A stretch of DNA of 64,000 bases from an uncultured Coriobacteriales bacterium (lineage in GTDB: Bacteria > Actinomycetota > Coriobacteriia > Coriobacteriales > UMGS124), in NCBI GenBank assembly GCA_934654475.1, contig CAKUFZ010000006.1, forward strand, positions 51,420-115,419, read 5' to 3'. Of the stretch, positions 33,553 through 40,016 are shown piece after piece (within the stretch, counting starts at the first letter, position 1; every line of letters starts with the position of its first letter). A program made the translations under genes and the position numbers. The notes beneath the pieces are model-generated. The model was given only the letters and a program-made list of their open reading frames with translations. It was not told the DNA's origin and made no database searches.

Positions 33553-34500
33553 CTACTTCGTGGACTGGAAAAGCTCGCCTGCGGTGGTGGCGAGGCCCGC
33601 CAGGCCCTGAATCTCGCTGGGGATGATGATCTTGGTCGCCTGGCCGTCAGCCACCTGCGCGAGAGCCTCGAGGCTCTTGAGGGTAAGCACTGCCTGGTCG
33701 GCACCGGCGGCCTTCACCATCTCGATACCTTCGGCCGTAGCCTTCTGAACTGCAAGGATGGCCTGAGCCTCACCCTGGGCCCTAAGGATGGCAGCTTCCT
33801 TCTCGGCCTCGGCGGCGAGGATCTGCGCCTGCTTGGCAGCCTCGGCGCGAAGAACGGCAGACTGCTTCTCGCCCTCGGCGACCAGAATGGCCGACTGCTT
33901 CTCGCCCTCTGCCTGCAGGATTGCCTCGCGGCGCTCACGCTCGGCCTTCATCTGCTTCTCCATGGAGGCGCGGATGGCCTGCGGGGGCTCGATGTCCTTG
34001 AGCTCGACGCGGTTGATCTTGATGCCCCAGGCGTCGGTGGCGTCGTCGAGCGCGATGCTCATGCGGGAGTTGATGGACTCGCGCGAGGTGAGCGTCTGGT
34101 CGAGCTCGAGGTCGCCGATGATGTTGCGCAGCGTGGTGGCGGTGAGGTTCTCGATGGCGGCCATGGGGTCGCTCACGCCGTAGCAGAAGCGCTTGGCGTC
34201 GGTCACCTGGAAGAAGACGACGGTGTCGATCTTGACGGTGACGTTGTCGCGCGTGATGACGGTCTGCGGCTCGAAGTCGACGACGTTCTCCTTGAGGGAG
34301 ACCTTGGCGGCGACCTTCTCAACGAAGGGAAGCTTCAGGTGCAGGCCGGCCTTCCAGGTAGAACGGTAGGTACCGAGGAACTCGATGATCCATGCGTCGG
34401 TCTGCTCCACCATGCGGATGCAGCGCGAGATGGCATAGATCACGATGAGCGCGGCGATGATGACGACCAGGATGCCGGTCAGGTCAGTTCCGTACATCAT
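33553..34500 (-). CDS. SPFH/band 7 membrane scaffold protein
   Basis: 315 residues: an N-terminal membrane helix (GILVVIIAALIVIYAISRCI), the SPFH domain (about 25-200, with VEQTDAWIIEFLG and DPMAAIENLTATTLRNIIGD), then a coiled coil of repeated AEGEKQSAIL-like units (about 200-265). It is of the stomatin/QmcA type rather than HflK. It is transcribed just after the NfeD-like gene, the common partner of this class; the pair probably organises membrane microdomains. ATG 34500 has AGGGG upstream; a second ATG follows immediately. Confidence 0.93.
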   Translation of the reverse strand: MMYGTDLTGILVVIIAALIVIYAISRCIRMVEQTDAWIIEFLGTYRSTWKAGLHLKLPFVEKVAAKVSLKENVVDFEPQTVITRDNVTVKIDTVVFFQVTDAKRFCYGVSDPMAAIENLTATTLRNIIGDLELDQTLTSRESINSRMSIALDDATDAWGIKINRVELKDIEPPQAIRASMEKQMKAERERREAILQAEGEKQSAILVAEGEKQSAVLRAEAAKQAQILAAEAEKEAAILRAQGEAQAILAVQKATAEGIEMVKAAGADQAVLTLKSLEALAQVADGQATKIIIPSEIQGLAGLATTAGELFQSTK

Positions 34501-34556
34501 AGGTAGAACCCCTTTCGTAGCTGCGGAACTTTCGTATCAAACAAGCTGCACGTACG

Positions 34557-34988
34557 TTAGCCGAGCGGGCTGACGACCAGGACGGTGCTCTCCACCGCCT
34601 CGACGCGCGCCTTGCTGCCAGCAGACAGGGCCGAGCCGTCCTTGGTGCGAGCGGTCCACGAGACGTCGGCCAGACGCACGCGGCCCGTGCCGTCCTGGGG
34701 AATGCCCTGCACCACGGTGACCGAGCGGCCCACGTACTCGTCGGAGTTCGTGACGGCGTCCTTCTCCTTGGACTCGCTCGACTTCTTCATGAAGGGGCGC
34801 AGCGCCGCCAAACCCAGCGCCGAGCACACCACGAAGACGATGACCTGCACGAGCAAGTCGGACACAAAGAAGCTCACGACAAAGGTAATGGCAGCGCCCA
34901 GGCAGAACCACAGGCACACGAGCGCAGGCGCCGCGGCCTCGGCCAGGCCCAGTGCGACGGTGATGCCGAGCCAGATGATGGGCGACAT
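34557..34988 (-). CDS. NfeD-like membrane protein
   Basis: 143 residues: two to three N-terminal hydrophobic helices (LGITVALGLAEAAAPALVCL, then a second long one), then a C-terminal OB-fold (DEYVGRSVTVVQGIPQDGTG, then RVRLADVSWTARTKDGSAL), the short form of the NfeD family. It partners the SPFH protein encoded 56 nt downstream. ATG 34988 has AAGGAG in place; the longer in-frame ORF has no family similarity. Confidence 0.9.
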   Translation of the reverse strand: MSPIIWLGITVALGLAEAAAPALVCLWFCLGAAITFVVSFFVSDLLVQVIVFVVCSALGLAALRPFMKKSSESKEKDAVTNSDEYVGRSVTVVQGIPQDGTGRVRLADVSWTARTKDGSALSAGSKARVEAVESTVLVVSPLG

Positions 34989-35037
34989 GAACGCACTCCT
35001 TTCTATCTCCCCTTGGTACCTATATATAGATGCGACC

Positions 35038-35066
35038 AGTATAACCCCACACCGGACAGTTTTGAG
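35038..35066 (-). promoter_or_regulatory. Candidate promoter of the nfeD-SPFH operon
   Basis: On the minus strand, TATACT (35038-35043) is preceded at 17 nt by TCAAAA, a weak -35. It lies about 50 nt upstream of the NfeD start. Confidence 0.35.
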
Positions 35067-35254
35067 TAGCATGGGCAAGATAGGCGAGGTGGGAGCCGTC
35101 TTTCGAGTCATTGCCGTTCGCGCTTGTCAGGCACACTATCGCGGGCCCAGGCTGTCACTCCTTGTGAAAATGCAATCGAGCCGTGGCAGAAGCGCGGCCT
35201 CGGGTTCGCTACACTTGACACGTCGGTCACTGTCCACGAAGGGATACATTCATC

Positions 35255-36322
35255 ATGAAGCTCGGCGTCCTGCTTATGAACACCGGTACCGCAGACGAGC
35301 CCACCGTTGAGGCCATCGCGCGTTATCTGGGCGAGTTCCTCATGGACCCCGCCATCATCAGCGCACCGTACTTCATCCGCAAGCCCCTCGTGCAGCACAT
35401 TTGCAAGACGCGCCCGAAGCGCACGGTGGACAACTACCGCGAGTTCTGGACGCCGGAAGGCTCCCCCTTCATGATTGCGAGCAAGGCTCAGGCGACGCAC
35501 CTGCAAGAAACCCTGCGCCTGCGCGGGGAGGCGGGCGCCCGCGTGGTGCTCGCCATGCGCTACGGCAACCCAAGCATCGCTGCGGGGTTGGAGGAGCTGC
35601 AGCAAGCCGGATGCGACACCGTGGTGCTGCTCCCCTGCTACCCCATGCAGGTAAACGCCTGTGCCGGCACCTGCCTCAAAGAGGCGCGGGCGCAGATCGC
35701 CAAGCTGGGCAAGCGCGGCTGGAAGCCCCGCGTGGTGGACGTGCCGAGCTTCTACGACCAGCCCGCATGGCGCGAGGCGCTTATCGAGGCCGTGCAGACG
35801 GCCTGGACCTACACGCCCGGTTCCAAGTTCCTCGTGAGCTGCCACTCCACGCTGCTGGCCGACATCGAGGCCGGCGACCCGTATCGCGACCAAGTTGAAG
35901 CCACGCGCGACTTCCTCGCTGAGGCGCTCGGCATTCCCGAGCAGGACGCCCTCACCTGCTACCAGTCGCGCTTCGACAACCGCAAGTGGCTCCAGCCCCT
36001 CACCGAGCCGACCGTGGTGGCCTTGGCCGAGCAGGGCGTTCGCGACATCTGCGTCGTGTGCCCCATCTTCACCGCCGAGAACACCGAGACGGCCATCGAG
36101 GTCGACCGCGACCTGCGCGCGACGTTCATGGAGCATGCCGGCGAGGGTGCCCGCTTCACGTACGTGCACGCACTCAACGACGCCCCCGGCCTCATCGGCG
36201 CGCTCGCCGACGCCGTGCAGGACGCGCTTGCCGGCCAGGCCCCCGACGTTCTGACCACCGGCCTGGGCGCCGACACGAACGTGCCCCGCCCCGTCTCCGA
36301 GCACTGCCCCGCACATAAGTAG
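35255..36322 (+). CDS. hemH: Ferrochelatase
   Basis: Inserts ferrous iron into a porphyrin (protoporphyrin or coproporphyrin) to make heme. It has 355 residues, within the family range. It opens KLGVLLMNTGTADEPT. The catalytic His197 lies in FLVSCHSTLLADIEAGDPY, where the usual SxHGxP is altered to CHST but the GDPY is kept. The late metal-site glutamate lies in CPIFTAENTETAIEVD. No other heme biosynthesis gene is in the window. ATG 35255 has GAAGGGA upstream. Confidence 0.9.
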   Translation: MKLGVLLMNTGTADEPTVEAIARYLGEFLMDPAIISAPYFIRKPLVQHICKTRPKRTVDNYREFWTPEGSPFMIASKAQATHLQETLRLRGEAGARVVLAMRYGNPSIAAGLEELQQAGCDTVVLLPCYPMQVNACAGTCLKEARAQIAKLGKRGWKPRVVDVPSFYDQPAWREALIEAVQTAWTYTPGSKFLVSCHSTLLADIEAGDPYRDQVEATRDFLAEALGIPEQDALTCYQSRFDNRKWLQPLTEPTVVALAEQGVRDICVVCPIFTAENTETAIEVDRDLRATFMEHAGEGARFTYVHALNDAPGLIGALADAVQDALAGQAPDVLTTGLGADTNVPRPVSEHCPAHK

Positions 36323-36385
36323 GAGCTAGGGGGCGCAGACGCAAAAGCAGCCAATCCCACCCAGAAGCTACCAGCCCCGCCGGCT

Positions 36386-37747
36386 TCACAGTGCTACCGG
36401 GGCAAACCGAAAATCCCCGGCGTCAGCCTCCCGCTCAACGAGTTCATCCAAGCAAAAGGTCATATATATGGGCAAATACGTCACTTTGCCCTCTTGGGAA
36501 ACATTCTCTCGAGATAAGACGATGGCTTCTGGAATCTTAAGACCGGGCTTTGCCAGAAGATTATCGAGTGCGACATGGGCATGCACTTTCACGCCCGACT
36601 TAACCTCAATAGGAACAACCTTCCCCTTCTTGCCGTCAATAAGAAAATCGACCTCGCCCTCAGCGGTCGTAAAATAATACCAAGCGGGTATTCCTAACGC
36701 GGCAAGCTCCTGAGCCACGGCATTCTCGAAAACACCGCCTAGGTTAGCGCTCTTCTGGTCAAGGTAGATTGCACGGGCAGTGCTTTGCGGATAGCGAGAG
36801 ACGAGCATGCCCGTATCAGACTCGTATAGCTTGAAGAAGGACGCGCTTTCGGTACGCAGAAGCGGGCTTCTTGCCTCGGTCGCACGAGACACGTTGAGTC
36901 CAACGCCCGCATTTGTCAACCAAAGAAAGTCTTCCACGTACTCATCGAGACGCGCGCCCTCTCTGAGCGATGATAGGATGAAACGGTGATTCTCCCCCTC
37001 AAGCTCCAACGGGAGACGATCAAAGATGGAGCGCACCGCAAAAGCTCGCTTACCGGCATACTTCGCAATATCGGTCCTATATTGATCGACCAGCTCACTT
37101 TGCAGCTGCCTTGTGCGTATGAGAGAGTATGAGGAATCGATATAGTCCTGCACCACTTCGGGCATTCCGCCCGCCACGAGGTAGGAGCGAAAGTTTCGCA
37201 ACATGGCTTCATGCACGTAATCTTCGACAGGAACCCTGTTCACCATATGATCGCGAATGCCCGCCAACACCTCGGCGGACACCCCGACAGCCCAGCAGTA
37301 CTCTTCGAAATCCAACGGACGCATGGTGATGCGCTCAACGTATCCCACAGGAAACGACGAGATTCCCTTGAACTCCGTCCCCAGCATGGATCCCGAGAAC
37401 ACATATGAGAAACGCCCGTCTTCCACCAGGGCTTTCATGAGAGTGACGATTTCCGGGAACTCTTGAATCTCGTCGACAAAGATGAGTGCATCGCCCTCAA
37501 CCAGGGTTTGCTTGGAGAGCATCGCGACGCGGGACACAAAATCCGCCGCATCCCGAGCTTTTGTAAGGGATTCACGAGCGTCGGCGTCAAGCAGCAGGTT
37601 GGCCTCGTAGTAGACCCCATAGTTCGAGCGGCCGAAGTCACGTATGGCATAGCTTTTACCAATCTGGCGCGCCCCCGTGACGAGAAGGGCCTTATGCGAG
37701 ATTCGCTTCCACTCCAAAAGACGCTCAGTGACCTTGCGACGCAACAT
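36386..37747 (-). CDS. AAA ATPase with DUF4143 domain
   Basis: 453 residues. An N-terminal AAA domain has Walker A (VTGARQIGKSYAI, about 22-30) and Walker B (ALIFVDEIQEFPEI), and the C-terminal DUF4143 domain has a PD-(D/E)xK-like signature (GEVDFLIDGKKGKVVPIEVK). Proteins of this kind are common and of unknown function; a nuclease-like or DNA-linked role is only suggested by the fold. A+T content and codon use are less GC-biased than in neighbours, consistent with transfer. A direct repeat sits in its promoter region. A distant homologue is encoded at 38119-39369. Confidence 0.88.
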   Translation of the reverse strand: MLRRKVTERLLEWKRISHKALLVTGARQIGKSYAIRDFGRSNYGVYYEANLLLDADARESLTKARDAADFVSRVAMLSKQTLVEGDALIFVDEIQEFPEIVTLMKALVEDGRFSYVFSGSMLGTEFKGISSFPVGYVERITMRPLDFEEYCWAVGVSAEVLAGIRDHMVNRVPVEDYVHEAMLRNFRSYLVAGGMPEVVQDYIDSSYSLIRTRQLQSELVDQYRTDIAKYAGKRAFAVRSIFDRLPLELEGENHRFILSSLREGARLDEYVEDFLWLTNAGVGLNVSRATEARSPLLRTESASFFKLYESDTGMLVSRYPQSTARAIYLDQKSANLGGVFENAVAQELAALGIPAWYYFTTAEGEVDFLIDGKKGKVVPIEVKSGVKVHAHVALDNLLAKPGLKIPEAIVLSRENVSQEGKVTYLPIYMTFCLDELVEREADAGDFRFAPVAL

Positions 37748-37758
37748 ACAGGCCCCCT

Positions 37759-37809
37759 CTACACGAATTGGTAAATTCTACAGCCAAAATACTACACGAA
37801 TTGGCAAAT
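37759..37809. promoter_or_regulatory. Direct repeat upstream of the first DUF4143 ATPase
   Basis: CTACACGAATTGG followed by (T/C)AAAT occurs at 37759-37776 and 37792-37809, 33 nt apart with one difference. The first copy lies 12 nt upstream of the start codon. It is a possible repressor site or relic of insertion. Confidence 0.5.
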
Positions 37810-37846
37810 AGCTATTCTGTACGGTATCCAATCGGGAACCCGCACA

Positions 37847-37927
37847 CCTTTAACAAGACCGCCATCGAAGAAAGAATCATGGCAATCATGAACATCAAGA
37901 AAACGACCTGCGCGACGTTCATCGCAT
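37847..37927 (+). pseudogene. 81-nt duplicated fragment of the BlaR1-like gene
   Basis: Identical at 79 of 81 positions to 41053-41133 inside the M56 peptidase gene. It encodes FNKTAIEERIMAIMNIKKTT and ends at an in-frame stop soon after. Fifty nucleotides downstream lies a hairpin with GGCGGGCTTTTCATAT, closely like the terminator after the real gene (GGCGGGCTTTCATAT), so this looks like a second blaR1 copy that lost nearly everything except an internal piece and its end. Confidence 0.85.
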
Positions 37928-37976
37928 AACACCCCCAGCCAGGCCCTCGCCCGTACACATCCCCCAAACCCCACTC

Positions 37977-38007
37977 AGCCCGCTGGTCCCACGCCCGGCG
38001 GGCTTTT
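37977..38007 (+). terminator. Orphan terminator beside the BlaR1 fragment
   Basis: GCCCGC pairs with GCGGGC, followed by TTTT. The sequence resembles the terminator at 42307-42335 and points the same way as the fragment, although no intact plus-strand gene precedes it. Confidence 0.65.
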
Positions 38008-38039
38008 CATATCACCGAGCCGCCATCGCCCGCGATGTC

Positions 38040-38115
38040 GGCAGATACACCCCGGGCGAAGTTTTTCACCGCGCTTTCTGCGGCGAAACCGTCTGAGCAC
38101 CAGGGTTCATCTGCC
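38040..38115. repeat. Family 2 palindromic repeat, copy 1
   Basis: Outer arms GGCAGAT and ATCTGCC enclose GTTTTTCACCGCGC, TTTCTGCGGCGAAACCG and TCTGAGCA. The core is shared with the element at 43611-43692. It lies 3 nt from the 3' end of the minus-strand ATPase gene. Confidence 0.75.
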
Positions 38116-38118
38116 AAT

Positions 38119-39369
38119 CTAGGAGGGCATGCTGCCCGAGAGCAACCAATCCCCAATATTCTCAATACGCACGCCGCTCGGCGTCGTGCCGAGCTTCCAC
38201 CTGTCGACAACCAGAACAATCTTGGGAAAGGAATCGTGGACGGCCTCCAACGGGGCCACTTCGCGGCTGAACGTCGTATCGTCAAGCACGGACTGGCACA
38301 CTTGAATATAGATACGCTCGTCCCGATGCTCAGCCACAAAGTCGACTTCTCCAGAGGGCAGGGCTCCAACATTGACCCGCCAACCCCTGCGAACGAGCTC
38401 GTTGAACACGACCGCCTCAAGCTGATAGCCCATATCACGCGTCCGGTTGAAGCCAATCGTCAGGTTGCGCAACCCATTGTCGACAGGGTAAAACTTCCGC
38501 TGGGGGCGCAGCACGTCCTTGCCAGCCAAGCCAAGCTGCTCGCACTCGGCCATTACCTTGGCGTCGACCAAGGCGCTCAGGTAGTTGTCAACGGTTTCCT
38601 GCGACACTTTCCTACCTGATGAGACCAGTGCATCTACCACGCGTTTTGTTGAAAACAGGTTACCCGAGGTCGAGAAGACATAGCGCACGATTTTTGCAAG
38701 CAAATCAACGTCCTTGACGTGAGAGCGCGCGACGACGTCCTTCAGGATGACCGTGTCGAAAATGCCCGACAGTACCCGCTCATACGACGCCACATCCCCG
38801 CGCGCATACGAGAACAGAGCAGGCATCCCGCCAAAGGCGACATAGTCAGCCAAGAGGCCTTCCCGCGAGGAGACATCCCACCCAAACGCCTCGCCAAAAG
38901 CAAGGTACTCCTCAAAACCGAGCGGATACACGGGTATCTCCACGTACCTGCCCGACAGCAACGTCGCAAGCTCGCCAGACAGCAGCCGGGCATTCGATCC
39001 CGTGATGAAAACCTGCGTGTTCGGCAGCGAGTTCACTCGCCGCACAACATCTTCCCATCCGTCGACTTCCTGCACCTCATCGAGCAGCACGTATGCCGTC
39101 TCATCAGCCGAAACCTTGGCGAGGCGTGGGCGAATCTGCCCATCGAGCCAAGCCGCATCCGGATTGAGGGGAACGTCGTACCCGTCGAGCTTCAGCTGGA
39201 CGATGCATCGCTCGGGCACCCCGCGCTCCTGCAGCCTGCAGGCAAGCAAAGAGAGCAGCGACGACTTGCCGCAACGCCGCACTCCCACGAGCACCTTCAC
39301 CTCAGGAGTCCCAACGAACGAGTCGATAACCTCGTCGTAGAGCGGACGTGGGACAAGCGTTGGTTTCAT
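38119..39369 (-). CDS. AAA ATPase with DUF4143 domain (second copy)
   Basis: 416 residues. It has Walker A (VLVGVRRCGKSSLLSLLA) and Walker B (AYVLLDEVQEVDGWED), the sensor-like VFITGSNARLLSGELATLL, then a C-terminal DUF4143 domain with the nuclease-like SGEVDFVAEH and RIYIQVCQS (the usual EVK is IQV). It belongs to a different branch from the copy at 36386. ATG 39369 opens the conserved region; the upstream in-frame TTG start would run the protein through the operator palindromes. Two palindromic operators lie immediately upstream. Confidence 0.87.
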   Translation of the reverse strand: MKPTLVPRPLYDEVIDSFVGTPEVKVLVGVRRCGKSSLLSLLACRLQERGVPERCIVQLKLDGYDVPLNPDAAWLDGQIRPRLAKVSADETAYVLLDEVQEVDGWEDVVRRVNSLPNTQVFITGSNARLLSGELATLLSGRYVEIPVYPLGFEEYLAFGEAFGWDVSSREGLLADYVAFGGMPALFSYARGDVASYERVLSGIFDTVILKDVVARSHVKDVDLLAKIVRYVFSTSGNLFSTKRVVDALVSSGRKVSQETVDNYLSALVDAKVMAECEQLGLAGKDVLRPQRKFYPVDNGLRNLTIGFNRTRDMGYQLEAVVFNELVRRGWRVNVGALPSGEVDFVAEHRDERIYIQVCQSVLDDTTFSREVAPLEAVHDSFPKIVLVVDRWKLGTTPSGVRIENIGDWLLSGSMPS

Positions 39370-39381
39370 GCGAATCACCGG

Positions 39382-39483
39382 AACTTTCGATGTATCGAAC
39401 GTTTTGCCCAATATAGCAGAAAACTTTCGATGAATCGAAAGTTTTGCTGTTTTGAAAGCAAGTATTCAGGTCTATCGAAAGTT
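39382..39483. promoter_or_regulatory. Palindromic operators of the second DUF4143 ATPase
   Basis: A perfect dyad with arms AACTTTCGAT and ATCGAAAGTT (2-nt gap) at 39422-39443. A near-perfect copy lies at 39382-39403, 40 nt away, and a half-site ATCGAAAGTT at 39474-39483. The first begins 13 nt from the start codon, so a bound dimer would block transcription or translation. The binding protein is not identified. Confidence 0.7.
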
Positions 39484-39543
39484 CTTACGGTTTCGAAGGC
39501 CAGTCTTAGTCGCGTCTCGCATCAAACGCCAAACGAATTCTTG

Positions 39544-39599
39544 TTGACTTCTCTGTACTACCGCAGTAGTATTCTTTTCGCCGTACTACCGCAGTCGTA
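39544..39599 (+). promoter_or_regulatory. blaI promoter with two BlaI-type operators
   Basis: -35 TTGACT (39544-39549), 17-nt spacer, -10 TAGTAT (39567-39572). The dyad TACTACCGCAGTAGTA (39556-39571) overlaps the -10, and a second, TACTACCGCAGTCGTA (39584-39599), lies just after it. TACTAC-N4-GTAGTA-type dyads are the known BlaI/MecI operators, so autorepression by the following gene is strongly suggested. Confidence 0.85.
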
Positions 39600-39629
39600 T
39601 TAACAAGTGCCAGAAAGAGGTTTTGCGTC

Positions 39630-39989
39630 ATGGAGGTTCAGCTGTTCGACTCCGAGCTCAAGGTCATGGACGTGCTTTGGCGCGAGGGGCCCTGCACCGC
39701 CAAGCACGTGTGCGAGGTGCTCAAGGACGAGGTTGGCTGGAACGTCAACACGACGCGCACCATCATCAAACGCTGCATCGAGAAGGGCGCCATAGAACGA
39801 ACCGAACCCCATTTCATGTGCAGCGCAATCATCCCCAAAGAGGAGGTGCAACAGGCCCAGGCCGACGAGCTCATCAACAAAGTGTTCGACGGCTCGGCAA
39901 GCGGCCTGGTAGCGGCGCTTCTCAATCATCGGAAGCTCTCCCGCGAAGAAATCGACAAGCTCAAGCGCATTGTCGACGAGCTCGAGTAG
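39630..39989 (+). CDS. blaI: BlaI/MecI-family transcriptional repressor
   Basis: A winged-helix repressor of 119 residues, typical length. It opens EVQLFDSELKVMDVLWREGP, has the recognition-helix stretch VGWNVNTTRTIIKRCIEKGA, and ends with a dimerisation helix region (GLVAALLNHRKLSREEIDKL). It binds TACTAC dyads, two of which overlap its own promoter. It is cleaved or released by the BlaR1-like protease encoded 27 nt downstream. The symbol follows family similarity only; no beta-lactamase gene is present here. Confidence 0.92.
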   Translation: MEVQLFDSELKVMDVLWREGPCTAKHVCEVLKDEVGWNVNTTRTIIKRCIEKGAIERTEPHFMCSAIIPKEEVQQAQADELINKVFDGSASGLVAALLNHRKLSREEIDKLKRIVDELE

Positions 39990-40016
39990 CCTGCAGGCAG
40001 AAGACGGGAGACGGAC

